Counted from the first letter of the stretch, positions 1 to 12,665 are shown. The stretch: 64,000 bases of DNA from Annona cherimola (GCA_030490835.1 CM059971.1:102056095-102120094), one strand, 5' to 3'. The notes: generated by a model not told the origin, from the letters alone. Program-made: numbers and translations.

Positions 1-7
1 CTCTCAG

Positions 8-3000
8 TTTTGTGTTCCTTCAAGTGAGGGAGTTATCTTGGCTACAGTGGCATCCATTCAGTGTTTCCTCCAGTCCTTTGGATGGGAAGCACCATTTATC
101 GATTCTTATTAAAGTTCTTGGAGAATGGACAAGAAGGCTAAGAGATAGTATCTCCAATTTTCCTCAGCAACCTGAAAAGGGCTTGCCATTTCGGCCTTCC
201 CATGCAATAACAGCTTCTGTCGAGGGGCCTTACGGGCATGAGGCATCCTACCACTTGACGTGTGTGCTCTTCTCTTCATAGTCAATTGCTTTGTCCTCCA
301 CTCATTGCAGCACAAGGCGTCATTAGTTTGATTTTCATTTTTGATCCTCTAGCCTTTCAATCGTAGCATATGATAACAGCACAAGGCTTCATTGTTCTGA
401 TTTTCGATTGGCAAAATATCCAAACAGTGGTGTGCCAAAATATCCAAACATTCATCTGGCTCATAAATAAATGTATAATAACTATAAATGCAATCCTAGT
501 CCTAAAGTGTTCACAGATCTGATGGATATGATCTTTTTCGATTGGCAAAAAGTTGCTGCCAAAATGTATCAAGGATTTTGGAGGCAATTGCATCAACTAG
601 CTATAAAAAAAATGTCAAGGTTTACATAATGGTTAATGAATGATCTAAAGTTGCTTCTTTATTTCATAATTTACACATTTTGTACCTGAGTATGTGGAGA
701 TAAATTGATTGCACTAAGTACAATAATTTAAAGAAAGTTTCATGGGTTAAATGGTCTGATTTGTGTTAAAGTTCATTGAACCAGACAACATTGATTGATT
801 GTCTGACTTTTCATCTTCCATCCTTTTAGGTATGAGCACCTTATTTTGGTGGCTGGTGGTATTGGAATCTCTCCATTCTTGGCTATCTTGAGTGACATCC
901 TGCACAGGACTAGAGATAGAAAGCCTTGCCTGCCAAAACATATATTGATCGTTTGGGCTGTGAAGAAATCCAAGGAACTATCTGTTATTTCAGCAATCAG
1001 CGCAGAATCCATCTTCCCATCTTTTGCTGATCACTTGAATCTGGACATTCAAACTTACATTACTCAAGAATCACAGCCTCCATTGGTGAGTGTGGGCTTC
1101 CATCTTTAGTTGCATATGGTTCATTCCCACCATACCCTTCCTCATTGTAAAAATAGAGATAGATGGATGTAATTGACAGAAGAGTTTGTTATAATTTCTT
1201 TTTGATGTAGTTATCTATTTGATTTGCAACATGAATGCACCTAACCAAACTTCTCATTGAATTTCAGGAAGAGGGTGTGCTTTATGAGAGCATGAACTGT
1301 CCCTCTTTTGACATGGGCAGTGGAAATACTATGTCCAGTTTGGTTGGTACTGGGAATAATATATGGTCTGGAGCCTATGTCATTGTGTCAACACTTGGGT
1401 TTGTCCTCCTTCTGGGCTTGATGGATGCATTTTACATTAAACCTCGAAATGTGTATTTTTGGTGGTATAAAGGACTTCTGTTCATCATATGCATGATTGC
1501 AAGCGTCATCATGTTTGGAGGTGTGGTGGTCTTCTTATGGAATCACTGGGAAAAAAGTTTTTCAAGTCATGCACAAACTGATAGTGAATCTGATGGCAAA
1601 AACACTAAATTAACACAGCATGATGAACCAAAAATGCAAACTGATGCAAGCCAAAGAAATATTGCTAAGTCAATGACTACAAGATATGGATGCAGGCCAA
1701 ACTTCCAAGGTAACGACTAAACCAGCATATTTAATTTATTGTTTCTTTCTGTCCAAATAGATTATGAGCCTGTCTGTCAAGACGTGAAATTATTTATTTT
1801 GTTGAATGGATACAATGTATACCGCGCTTGAAATTCCTCCGCAAATGATGAATGCATATATCGAAGGATAAAATTTCCCTTTGTTGGAAGAGACCAATGC
1901 AATGAAGATGATACTATTGTGTAAGTGATATAAAAGTTTAATAGGATGTGCGTGTGAAACAATAAAATTTATCTTTTCCAGAAGACGATGTCATAATTAG
2001 GTTTTGTGTGGACTCTGTAAAGAGGGTGGAAAAGAGGATTGAAAAACGGCCTTATGTTCCACCCATCTGCTGTGATTTGACATTTTCAATCACTTGATAA
2101 TCCTCCTTTTCTCTGTTATTATTAATATTTGTAATCATTGTGTCTCATCTTTTTTCCAAAAAGCCTATTTTTCTTTTTCTATTTTATTTTTGATAAATAC
2201 CCCCTACAACATCGTATGAATCCCCTTTTTTGCTCCATTTTTTTATCTCTATTTCTCCTCTTTTTTTCGTTATCCAAATATAAGTAATTCAGTGCATTTG
2301 ATGGATGATACAACTATAATTACGAGTTAGAATGATGTTTGAGCCTTGAATGTTCGTTTAAGCTTTTTGTATTGCATGGTATCAAAGCTTGAAGAATGAC
2401 TCTTCATGTCATGAATTTAACTCTCTAAGGTCAAATTACAGTTACTATGTGGGATATTGAGTTATTGTCTCTAAAACATCTAGAGACTAGAGTGTTGCTA
2501 GAGTTGAGGAGCTCTGGTCAATGTCGCCAAAATAAAATTCTTCATAGGTGCATCAGGCTAACATGGACAAGTGTTGTGAAGATAAAATTACCAAAACATG
2601 ATATAGGCATTAGGCTAGTGTTACTAACTACTAAGGTGAGCCACAAAGACATTTGGTTATTTTATGTAGTTTTATCTCTATGTTTTAATTCGTATCTTGT
2701 TAATAGTTGTCCTTAAATACTTTCCACTTTTCAACCATTTACCTATGTCTTTCATCTAGCAGTGCGACTTGGGCCGAGTTGAGCTCGAACCTAGCCCGCC
2801 GAACCCGATTTTTTATAGTGTTAGAATTCGCTTTTCGACAACCGGAACCCAAAAAAAAAAACGAACCCGGAGAATCCGATTTGTAAATGTAATAGGGTTA
2901 GGATTCGAGTGAACCCGAACTCGAAGAACCCGAGTCTGATTTTTATTTTATATGTACTATAAAATATATTTTATATATAATATCTAAACAATATTTCTTT

Positions 3001-4325
3001 ATATTTTTTATATTTTATATTATTTATATCTATAAATACATGTTTGACATATTGTAATTATATTATAAATAAAATATATTATTTTCATTTATATTTATCT
3101 TTTGTTTCTATAATCTTCTTCATTTATCTTGTTTTTTATGTTAAATTTTTTTAAAGATATTCTTTCTGGATGAATGATTTTATTAGCCCGGGCTAAGCAA
3201 ATGTCTCACTTAGCGTACTTCAAAAAACTCATTTATAACACTTTTTTTATTTCTTCTTCAAATACTTGTTTATCTAAGTGTATTTAACGTATAAAATAAG
3301 TTTTACACTTTTTGTATATATGTATATATTTTTTTAGATTTTTAAAGATAAGGGTATTTTAAATACATATGTACACAGATGTTTAAAAATCTCAAAAAAA
3401 TATATACACATATCCAAAAATGATAAAACTTAGATTATTTATTAAATACACTTAGATAAACAAGTATATGAAGAGAAAAACAAAAAAAATTATTGTAAAT
3501 GAGTTTTTTGAGGTGGGCTAAGTGGGACATTTGCTTAGTCCTGGCTAACAAAATCACTCATCTTCTTTATATTATTATATTTTTTAAAAATATGTGGTTT
3601 GACCGTATATTATTATGTGTACTTATATAATTTGTTATTATTATACATTCATATAAAATTTTAAACCTATCACTCTTAAATAAAATGTAAATTTATCAAC
3701 CTAAATTCCAACTCGAACCCGATCTTCAAAAATAAGGTTAGGGTTTAGGTTTTATACATAGGGTTAGGGTTAGGATTAGAGTTGATATTTTATAAACAGG
3801 GTTAGAGTTAGGGTTGTGGTAAATTCGAGTTTCATAAACCCGAGTTGCACCCCTACTTTCATCATTTCTTTTCTTTTTTAAAAGTATATATAAACCCATT
3901 TGTATATATGATGTGAGTTTTTGTCTTTCCAGAGTATTGTTTCCATTACTTTGTAGTTTATACCCCTTCTGACCCAACCAAGTGCATCCCAGAGTTTCGC
4001 AACAATTTAGGATCCCCAACCCATTCCCCATTAATGATCACAATGCCATTTCTCCCCTGACAGTCAATTTTTGCTTTTCCTGTGCTGCTTTTGTGCCCTG
4101 TATCACCCATGTGATCAGTGTTCTTAATGACTTTTATCTCTGAATGGCTTTGCAGAAATTTTTGACTCTGCTTCTGAGAGATGGGGCCACGTCAATGTTG
4201 GTGTCATCATATGCGGCCCTCCTACCCTTCAAACAAGTGTTGCGAAAGAATGCAGATCCCAGAACATAAGGGGCAGATGGAACCGACCGGTTTTCCATTT
4301 CCATAGCCACAGCTTCGATCTGTAG
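8..4325 (+). CDS. FRO: Ferric reductase oxidase (FRO6/7/8-type), 3' part: last four exons
   Basis: FRO proteins are membrane flavocytochromes that pass electrons from NAD(P)H through FAD and haem to Fe(III) chelates. Exons read as 8-259, 830-1085, 1268-1709 and 4156-4325 (TAG stop), with GT-AG junctions and matching phases. The first exon starts just after a perfect acceptor (ctctcag), so the gene continues upstream out of the window. Visible parts, in order, are the FAD-binding end (LQWHPF), the NAD-binding GPYGHE loop, [11 protein letters not shown], two hydrophobic membrane segments in the third exon ([16 protein letters not shown] and [19 protein letters not shown]), the late nucleotide-binding CGPP motif, and the terminus [10 protein letters not shown]. 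The two C-terminal membrane spans between the NAD motifs are typical of plant FROs. The FxSHSFDL end recalls the FRO6/7/8 branch rather than FRO2, but that sub-assignment is from memory. The last intron (2446 bp) is enlarged by a hAT element. Confidence 0.92.
2757..3855. mobile_element. hAT-type non-autonomous element, copy A (in FRO intron)
   Basis: The 1099-bp element is bounded by imperfect terminal inverted repeats, TAGCAGTGCGACTTGGGC on the left and the complement of TAGGGGTGCAACTCGGG on the right. A perfect 8-bp target duplication, CTTTCATC, lies at 2749-2756 and 3856-3863. An 8-bp duplication with TAGGGGTG-like ends is the hAT signature. It has no coding capacity. The ends are rich in AACCCGA-type repeats, the right side carries GGGTTAG repeats, and the middle holds a fold-back element (3166-3559). 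It lies wholly within the FRO last intron. Confidence 0.9.
3166..3559. mobile_element. Fold-back (Mutator-like MITE) element FB1, nested in hAT copy A
   Basis: The 394-bp near-palindrome has two arms that are long inverted copies. They begin around GGGCTAAGCAAATGTC on the left and end with the mirrored form near 3530. It is flanked by ATATTCTTT (3157-3165) and ATCTTCTTT (3560-3568), an 8-of-9 match. A 9-bp duplication with long inverted repeats fits a Mutator-like MITE. The shorter hAT copy C lacks this block at the matching position, which supports the edges. Confidence 0.75.
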
Positions 4326-5490
4326 CACCAATCTCGGACTCTTAACTACAGGCAGAAAGTGATATATTTCTCATATATGTATATATGAATCTGCATATAT
4401 GTGTTTGTGTATATGCGCTGGATTTGATATGCTCTATCTGTAATCTTATGCATATATGTGATATCTTTTAAAACCAACCCTCTACTTGTACCAGGAACAT
4501 TCAGATTCAGAGTCGGTCTGTTTCCACATCGCTTTGATTCTCATAGTTGGGATAGGAATTGATGCAAACACTGCAGATATTTATTATAAACGAATTGAAA
4601 AGCTTAGATTCATCTAGTCGTTTATAATAATTTTATATATGCCTTCTGTTCAAATTGTTGTGAATGCGAATTCTCCTAATACCATAAATGCCAGGGCCTG
4701 GGCTTTGACCCAAAAAATCAATTTATTGAGGTCAAGTTGTCATCCTGCTCATAAACTCTTTCTTACCATGCTTGGTTCCGCGGTATTGAATTCTACAGCA
4801 AGCCCATTCATCCATGCGTATTTGTTTATAATTCAGAAAATTATATCCAATGAAAGCTTTAATAGAAACGTATCTACTCTCGAATTATTTTGATTTTTTA
4901 GACATGTATGGTACCAGTTAAAATAGTTTTGGAAATCATAAATGTGTACATATTGACTAATATTATTTTTTGATTTACTAAAAATAAAAAACCGGTTGAG
5001 AAAGTAGAGTTACTAGATATAGAAGGTGTAAATAAATATCAATCAGTTAAATATAAAGAATTTACACGAACTGAACCATTCTCTTAAATTAATTATAAGA
5101 TTCTCGAATCTGTCTTCTGGAAGCACTCGACTTCAAATGAATGAGATCAATGACTTTCTTCATCCCAAAACTGGAATGCCCGAAGTGGGGAAGCACGAAG
5201 TTAGTTTTGTCGATGAATGTCCACAAGATTTTATTTAGATAAGAGAAATGAACGCGAAAAAAATGAGGCAGTTCGTTAATCGTAAAATAAATAAGAAGGC
5301 CTGTTTCATGCCATACAAAATTATTAGATTCTGTTCAAGATAATTTATCAATTTCTACAGCAGTTTTTGCAATTTCCAATATAATTTTTTTATATTTCTA
5401 ATACAACTTTTTCAATTTCCAATAATCCTGTGACCAAGATAAATATTAATGTATCATTGAAACATAAAAATAAACTTGCATTATCTTCTA
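4326..5490. other. Intergenic, FRO to PPR gene
   Basis: This is AT-rich sequence after the FRO stop that probably includes the FRO 3' UTR. A short open frame at 4639-4893 shows no family features and is not called. I see no RNA gene or repeat here. Confidence 0.5.
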
Positions 5491-6504
5491 TCAAAACCCA
5501 AGTTTCCTTCCGTACACCCTTTCGGCTACTCTCTCGGCCACCTCCACCTTCCCATGCAAACTACACGCTCCCAGTAGCGCATTCCACAGCGCCTCGTCCG
5601 GCTCCCCTTCCATTCCCCCGATCAACACCTCCGCTTCCTCAACGTGCCCCGCCCTCCCCAGCATATCTACCATACACGTGTAGTGCTCCAACCTCCGACG
5701 CACACCAAACCTCCCCTCCATCATCATCCCCCACATTCGCCGACCCTCCTCCATCAACCTCCCGTGGCTGCAAGCCGACAGCACTGCCGTGAATGCCACC
5801 TCATCCGGCGACTCTCCGACCGCTAGCATCTCGTCGAACAGCTTCACCGCCTCACCAGAGAGCCCGTGCTGCCCGTACCCCCCGATCATTGCCGACCAGC
5901 TGACCGCATTCCGCTCCGGCATTTGGTCGAACACCATGCGTGCGGACACCAGATCTCCGGACCTCCCGTACATCGCGACCAGCGAGTTGCAGGCAGCCAT
6001 GTCGGGCGTGAACCCGCGGACGAGAACCGCCACGTGGACCTGCCTGCCGAGGCGGAGGGAAGAGAGCCCGGCGCACGCCTTGAGGACAGAGGGTAGAGTG
6101 CGCCCGTCGGGCAGCTTACCGCAGCGGATCATGTGGGTGAACACGTGGAGAGACTGAGAATGTAGGCCGAGCGAAGCGTAGCCCTTGATCATGGCATTGT
6201 AGAGGAAGGTGGATTGGCGGTTGGTGCGGGAGAAGACGTGGGCGGCTTCTCGCATGCATGAACAGCTGGCGTAGGACGAGACGAGCTTGGCCCTGAGAAA
6301 GTCATGGTGAGCGATTCCGGCGGTTAGGATTCGAGCGTGGGTCTTTCTTAGTGTGATGAGATCCTTGTTGGAGGAGCAGGATTCTATCAGCAACGAATAG
6401 AAGGGAATATCGCGAGGGATAGGTGGCAATAGGAGCCTAAAAACTCTTGAGGATGGTCTAAGTGGGTCATGAAGCGTCATTTCTCCCTTTGAGGCATTCG
6501 ACAA
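5491..6504 (-). CDS. Pentatricopeptide-repeat protein (PLS class), short
   Basis: PPR proteins bind specific RNA bases in mitochondria or chloroplasts and direct editing, splicing or stability. This intronless frame encodes 337 aa. The N-terminus resembles the usual start of PLS proteins (LLIESCSSNKDLITLRKTHARIL). PPR motifs follow, including FLYNAMIKGYASLG, ACNSLVAMYGRSGDL, NAVSWSAMIGGYGQHG and the late HYTCMVDMLGRAG block. The protein stops early in the E-type region, after WNALLGACSLHGKVEVAERV, so E2 and any DYW domain are missing. Most PLS relatives are longer (roughly 450-700 aa), so it is either a naturally short E-class member or truncated at its 3' end. The gene is GC-rich compared with its flanks. 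Several open frames on the opposite strand are shadows of it. Confidence 0.88.
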   Translation of the reverse strand: MSNASKGEMTLHDPLRPSSRVFRLLLPPIPRDIPFYSLLIESCSSNKDLITLRKTHARILTAGIAHHDFLRAKLVSSYASCSCMREAAHVFSRTNRQSTFLYNAMIKGYASLGLHSQSLHVFTHMIRCGKLPDGRTLPSVLKACAGLSSLRLGRQVHVAVLVRGFTPDMAACNSLVAMYGRSGDLVSARMVFDQMPERNAVSWSAMIGGYGQHGLSGEAVKLFDEMLAVGESPDEVAFTAVLSACSHGRLMEEGRRMWGMMMEGRFGVRRRLEHYTCMVDMLGRAGHVEEAEVLIGGMEGEPDEALWNALLGACSLHGKVEVAERVAERVYGRKLGF

Positions 6505-6518
6505 GCACCTGAAAAGGA

Positions 6519-6522
6519 GGTT

Positions 6523-6562
<40 letters not shown>
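6519..6562. repeat. Poly(T) tract upstream of PPR gene
   Basis: There is a run of about 40 T just upstream of the minus-strand PPR start. Read on the gene's strand it is poly(A). It could be a promoter element or the tail of an old retro-insertion. I see no other retrocopy feature beside it. Confidence 0.7.
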
Positions 6563-6563
<1 letters not shown>

Positions 6564-6923
6564 GGCCTTCTTACACTTTTGGCCTTGGCACGGTTCATTC
6601 CAAATTCCATTTGAGAGACGGAATCGGAACCTCCAATTCCAGTGTGAAAGATGGGTCTCAACTCTCATCCAAATCCTTAGTCGCCGGCAACCGAATAGAT
6701 GACGACCGAAATGTCCCTTTAAGCCTTTCAGGACCCACGGATCCAGTACCGTGGAAGTTGTAATTTTAGGTAAATAAAGCCGAGCAAAAATATTTTAACC
6801 TTTAAAAGCTAATAGGGCATAAATTTTGTTTTTCTTTTTGGCGTTTTTATCTATATTTTCAATCTTTTTTAAATTTAATTTGGAGGGAGGCAACAATATT
6901 TGAGGACTGATATCTGTCTCAAC

Positions 6924-8033
6924 TAGGAGTGCAACTTGGACCGGGTTGAGCCCGAACCCAAATTTTAACGGTTTTAGAACTTATTTTTCTACAACCCGAG
7001 CCCAAAGAACCCGAACCCGGTAAACCCGATTTGTATATGTAATAAGGTTAGGGTTCAAGTGAGCCTAAACCCGAAGAACCCGAGCCCGATTTCTATTTTA
7101 TATGTATTATAGAATATATTTTATATATAATATCTAAACAATATTTCTTTATATTTTTGTATTTTATGTTATTTATATTTATAAATACATGTTTGACATA
7201 TTGTAATTATATTATAAATGAAGTATATTATTTTCATTTTTATTTATCTTTTATTTCTATAATTTTCTTCATTTATCTTGTTTTTTATGTTAATTTTTTT
7301 CTAAAGATATTCTTTATAAATGAATAATTTTATTAGCTAGGGCTAAGCAAATGTCACACTTGGCCTACTTCAAAAAATTTATTTACAACAACTTTTTTGT
7401 TTTTCCTTCATACACTTGTTTATCTAAGTATATTTAATGTATAAAACAAGTTTTACAATTTTTTAAATATGTGTATATATATTTTTTTAGATTTTTAAAG
7501 ATAAGGGTATTTTAAGTACATATGTACACAGATGTTTAAAAATCTAAATATATATATATATATATCCAAAAATGATAAAACTTAGTTTATATGTTAAATA
7601 CACTTAGATAAACAAGTGGACGAAGAGATAAACAAAAAAAATTATCGTAAATGAGTTTTTTGAGGTGAGCTAAGTGAGATATTTGCTTAGCCTGGGCTAA
7701 CAAGATTACTCATTTTCTTTATATTGTTATATTTTTTAAAAAAATATGTGGTTTGACTGTGTATTATTATATTTATTTATATGATTTGTTATTATTATAC
7801 ATTCATATAATATTTTAAACTTATCACTCTTAAATAAAATATAAATTTATCAACCTAAAACCTAACACGAACCTGATTTTCAAAAATAGGGTTAGGATTT
7901 AGGTTTTACACATAAGGTTATGATTAGGGTTGATGTTTATAAATAGGGTTAGAGTTAGAGTTGATGTTTATAAATAAGGTTAGGGTTAGGGTTGAGGTAA
8001 ACCCGAGTTTCATGAGCCCAAGTTGCATCCCTA
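6924..8033. mobile_element. hAT-type non-autonomous element, copy B
   Basis: The 1110-bp element is a close relative of copy A along its whole length. The left end is TAGGAGTGCAACTTGG and the right end is the complement of TAGGGATGCAACTTGGG. The target duplication is GTCTCAAC (6916-6923) against GTTTCAAC (8034-8041), 7 of 8. It carries the same internal fold-back element as copy A and the same GGGTTAG-rich right subterminal block. No coding frame is present. Confidence 0.88.
7316..7711. mobile_element. Fold-back element FB1, nested in hAT copy B
   Basis: The 396-bp inverted-repeat element sits at the same position as in copy A. It is flanked by ATATTCTTT (7307-7315) and ATTTTCTTT (7712-7720), 8 of 9. 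The shared position in A and B means it entered a common parent before that parent was copied. Confidence 0.75.
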
Positions 8034-8464
8034 GTTTCAACTATGATTTAGCCGAAGCTTGGCTACCAAAGAGAAGACTGGGCAAGAGAGCACTGCCCTC
8101 TTTCTCATAAGGAAAATATTTAAGCATTCAAGCGTGTTCAGATTATATCATAATTACAATGTAGCCCACTGTAATGGGGTCTAATTGATCCTAAAATTAA
8201 TATCCAGCTCATCAGTTATATTTAAAATTATTTATTTTAGTATCATGTTATTTTTCATCCAAATCATATGGGTGTTGAGGGGTTCTGGTTATCTGAAAAT
8301 GATACAATATCAACATTGATGAGTCCAAATTTAACCTAAAGCTAACCAAACTAAAGACTTAAACCATCATAAGTTTGAATTGGGACAATAAATACAAGGT
8401 TTATGCGAAAAAGAGTAATTTATATACACCAAGTCATCTAAAACCACAAGACCGATTAGGCTAA

Positions 8465-8744
8465 GAGTGTGTTTCAGAATGGATAAAACTTTTGGTGAAA
8501 AGTTTTGAAGAGTAAAAGTTGTCAAATGATGTGATGTGATAGAGATAATGATGAGGAGTAAAAAGGATAAAGCTAAAATAGATAGATTAGTTGTATGAGT
8601 ATTTGTGTAGAAATGATTGAAAAATAGGATAGTTATATGAAAAAATATGAAAAAATGATTAAAAATATGATAGTTGTGAAAAGTGAAAAGTTTTAGATTG
8701 AAAAGTTTTAACTTTATATTTTTTAACCATTGCCAAACACACCC
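8465..8744 (+). mobile_element. Tourist-like MITE (PIF/Harbinger type)
   Basis: The 280-bp element is bounded by GAGTGTGTTTC on the left and CAAACACACCC on the right, with TAA on both sides (8462-8464 and 8745-8747). The 3-bp TAA duplication and the G-TGTGTTTG ends fit Tourist-like elements. The interior carries family landmarks repeated across this window: AAAACTTTTGGTGAAAAG near the left, AAAATAGATAGATTA in the middle and TTTTAGATTGAAAAGTTTT near the right. Confidence 0.8.
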
Positions 8745-8803
8745 TAAATTACATTATTTAGAGTTCTAATATAAGATGTATGGATTCTCTTTAGGCTTCA
8801 GAG

Positions 8804-9496
8804 TAGGGGTGCAACTTGAGCCGGGTTGAGCCCGAACCCGATTTTGAACGTGTTGAAACTTGATTTTTCATAACCCGAGTCTGAAAAATCCGAATTCGAT
8901 GAACCCGATTTGTAAATATTATAGGGTTAGGGTTCAAGTGAGCCCGAACCCGAGCCCGATTTCCTATTTAATATTTATTATAAAATATATTATATACATA
9001 CTATTTAAACAATATTTCTTTATATTCTTCATATTTTATGTTATTATATCTATAGTTGAATACATATTTGACATATTGTAATTTTATTGTAAATAAAGTA
9101 TATTATTTCATTTATATTTATCTTTTATTTCTATCATTCACTTTTACACTTATTAATTTTTTCCTTTATCTTAGTTTTGTTGTTAAATTTTTTCTAAAAA
9201 TATTTTTTATATTACTATTTTTAAAAAATATATATTAGTTTGATTATATATTATTATATTTACCTACATGATTTATTATTATTATTTATTCATATGAAAT
9301 TTTAAACTTATCACTTTTAAATAAAATGTAAATTCGTCAACATAAATTCAAACCCGAAACTCAACCCGAACCCGATTTTCAAAAATAGGATTAGGGTTCA
9401 GGTTTTACAAATAGGGTTAGGGTTGATGTTTTATACATAGGGTTGGGGTTAGGGTCGAGATGAACCCGAGTTTCATGAGCCCGAGTTGCACCCCTA
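8804..9496. mobile_element. hAT-type non-autonomous element, copy C (short form)
   Basis: The 693-bp element has ends TAGGGGTGCAACTTGAG and the complement of TAGGGGTGCAACTCGGG. The target duplication is CTTCAGAG (8796-8803) against CTTGAGAG (9497-9504), 7 of 8. It has the same subterminal regions as A and B but lacks the fold-back block, so it represents the earlier form of the family. Confidence 0.9.
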
Positions 9497-10056
9497 CTTG
9501 AGAGCCCCCTTTCTTATGAGGTTCTTTGGCTTTTATATTTGATCCTTCTGGTGTTGTGCTGGTTGTCTAGATGAGATGAGGATGTGGAATGACAAAGTAT
9601 TGTGATGCATTGGATGGGGAAAGTGTGTTGGGTTGTATTGAAAATGAAAAAAAATGAAAAAAGTATGTAGTTATTTTTTGCTTAAATGATTATATACATT
9701 TCCAGTAATTTTTTTCCATTCGTTGATTTTAATATAAAAACATATCATTAGCTTGGATGCAAAGAGGATATAAGATGAAAAAATTGTTCTTATGTATTGG
9801 GATGAGAAAATGCGTAATTGCATTGAAAATGGAAAACATATTTTTTTAGAATGAAAAAAGTATATTTAGAAAATGAAAAATTAATCTCATTCTTATTCCA
9901 TCCCATTCAAGGTGTCGATAAATAACAATTTGAATATTTCATTAAATATTATAAAAATGTTTGCTTTTAAAATTGTTCTTGCCTTGGAAAGAGCATGTTG
10001 ATATTCAGAGTCTAGATTCACCAAAGAGATGCTATGAAAAACATAAGATACCTTAA

Positions 10057-10310
10057 GCGTGTTTGATAAGCAATAAAATTTATTGATGAAAAGTTTATAA
10101 ATCGAGAGGAAATAATGTGATATCATAGCATAATGATGAATAGTAAAAAAATAAAGTTAAAATAGATATATTACTTGTACATGTTATTAAATAAAAATAA
10201 TCTAAAAGTAAGATAATTATATAGGAATATATGAATAATTAATTAAAAATAAAATAATTATAAAAAGTGGAAATTTTTCAATAAAAAAAAGAAAAAAATT
10301 ATATTTAGTC
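10057..10310 (+). mobile_element. Degenerate Tourist-like MITE
   Basis: The left end is GCGTGTTTGATAAG after a TAA. The interior reads GATGAAAAGTTTATAAA, then AAAATAGATATATTA, and follows the family landmarks seen at 8465-8744. The right end is eroded and its exact edge is uncertain. Confidence 0.55.
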
Positions 10311-12665
10311 GAAGATGCCCCATGGCAATTATTCAACGACCCCTACGGTCCACGTAGGAGCCTGCAACCGATTGCACGAGGCTGGAGTAGATAGATTGGT
10401 CAAAACAGGGGCCCACCGTGTGAATGCTTGTCTCATGTTAAAAATAGAAACTTGAAACTTGAAACTGATAAATACGCAAAGCCCGCAATCTAAATATTTT
10501 TAGTTAGGGAAATATTTCACTATAACCGATCGTCATGGAATCTTCAATATGTGTGCCCCATTTTGACCCACTTTAATCATCGAAATTCAAAATGCCTATT
10601 GTATTTAAAATTTGTTTAACTATGCCACCAAATTTCGTTTTATACCAACTATTTGTGTGAGTTCCATTTAATAAAAGTGATAAAAGTTTAAGATTAAAAT
10701 CAACCGTAATAAGTGGTTTGATTTGCATGCCTGTTTTTAAATTGTTAATTTGACATTTATATCATCTAAATATTATTTTTATATAGCTAAATAATTTCTT
10801 GAATTATTGTCACATTCCAATAATTTTACGAATGAATCTAAATATTTTACATACTAGATCATCATGCTACGACAATGAGTTGTTACTTAGCTAAATAATA
10901 TTCTTGTATATTTTTCTTTTCATCATTTTTGTGGGAGCATGGGTACATTTAGTTAAAAGGGGTTTGCTTCTATGTAATCGAATTACATAGAAGTGGTTTC
11001 GTTTAACCCTTTTAAAATTTAAAATTTTAATACTTGATAAAAAATTTGATTTATTCATAATATTTAACATCATTCGTTTAATTATGAGACTAAATTTCAT
11101 CTAAATTCAATATGTACATTGGTCATATTTGCTTAAAATAAGTACATTTATATGTAAATTAGGAAAAACATTTATATATATTCACATATATGTATATTAG
11201 AATGTGTTAATACCATGTTATCATTTATCAATGCAGTAATGATATTTTAGATAGTTTAAATGTTAAAAATACTACTTAAAAATTGATATTTCGCATTAAA
11301 TTATTTTATTATGTTAATTTTGCATGTTTATAGATGGAACCCATATACAAGTGATATTAGACAAATGAAAGAATTTTAATAATAATATAAGTAATACTAA
11401 ACATAGTAGATGAAACGAATTTTTCATCAATCATTTAGATATTGAAAAGAGAAGAGATTACATAGGCAAGGAGTTTCATAGAAGCATCCTATAGTTAAAA
11501 TACCAAAGTTTATTAATTTTGAATTCTTATATATTTCTACAAAATTTTAAAAATACAATATTTTATGGTTTCTCTTATGGGGGGAGTGTAAGATGAATGC
11601 GCTTTTTTACTTTAAAATTTTTGTAAAAAATATATATATTAAAATTTAATATTAAACTAAGCACACTTTGAATATATAAAACTTAAAAGTGACAAAACCA
11701 AAAAATATATCAAAGCTATAAAATCCACAAGATTTTACTTAGCTAGGTAATAAATCATTGTATTGTATCATAATTCTTATATACTTTAAATATGATTATA
11801 AGTACTTCAAGCAGTTGCGACCTGCTTGAAATTTTGATCAGAGTGATTTTTTTAGTATCATAACACAACACGTGATTTCAAACATATTTAGTGTATTGGA
11901 TTTTAATTTAACTATTAAAATATTTCAAAAAAGATGTATATTGGATTTTAATTTAACTATTAAAATATTTCAAAACAGTACACCAATGGCGAAACTTCAA
12001 TAGTGTGGATTGCATACAAGTAATTTTTTTTATTTTTAATTCAATCCATAAATAAGATGCAAATTGTTTCCATGCCATGATATTTGAAGGAAACGAAACA
12101 CGTAATATAACATACAAGTGGGCAACGTACCTTAAAAATTTTAGATTATAGAATATAAACGGTTAGACCTAATTTCAATTGAAACTTTAAAACGCATTGT
12201 GATGATACACTTTTTCATTTGTTTTATGCGTAGACCAGAGTTCCGAATCATCAGGTTAGTCGTTTTCTATCCTTGCGTATGTATCGCGTCCGACGTCTGC
12301 AGTAGGCCTCCGTGGTCCGTGCCTGCAGATGGTGCTCAACCGTCCCGTCCCCGATCCAAGTTCCAGGGACCACCACAGCTACGGTGCGCTGGGCCATCTA
12401 ATGGATGCGAGCAAAGAACCACCGGCTGGTTGGTAGGAAACAGCGGACACCCTCTGTCAAATTCTCGCTCTGGCCAATCCTCATACGATATTCTCCAAAG
12501 TACACATGGTGTAGAATGAAAAAGGATTACAACAACAATTTTGTCAATTTTAGCAGATGATGTCAATTATAAATGAACTAAATTCACTACTATGAAAAAA
12601 TATATTCGAAAAGGAATTTTCCAAATCTCCAAAAATTCAAATCTTATTCAAAGTCGTTTTTTTAA

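Noticed and set aside
3750..3815. Telomere-like GGGTTAG repeats, possible interstitial telomere
   Set aside because: They lie inside the hAT copies at the same place each time and are not the plant TTTAGGG spelling.
5430..6157. Open frames on the plus strand across the PPR gene
   Set aside because: They are shadows of the GC-rich minus-strand PPR frame and have no family features.
12199..12519. GC-richer island with a 106-codon frame
   Set aside because: The translation matches nothing I know and both strands are open, as expected by chance in GC-richer DNA.
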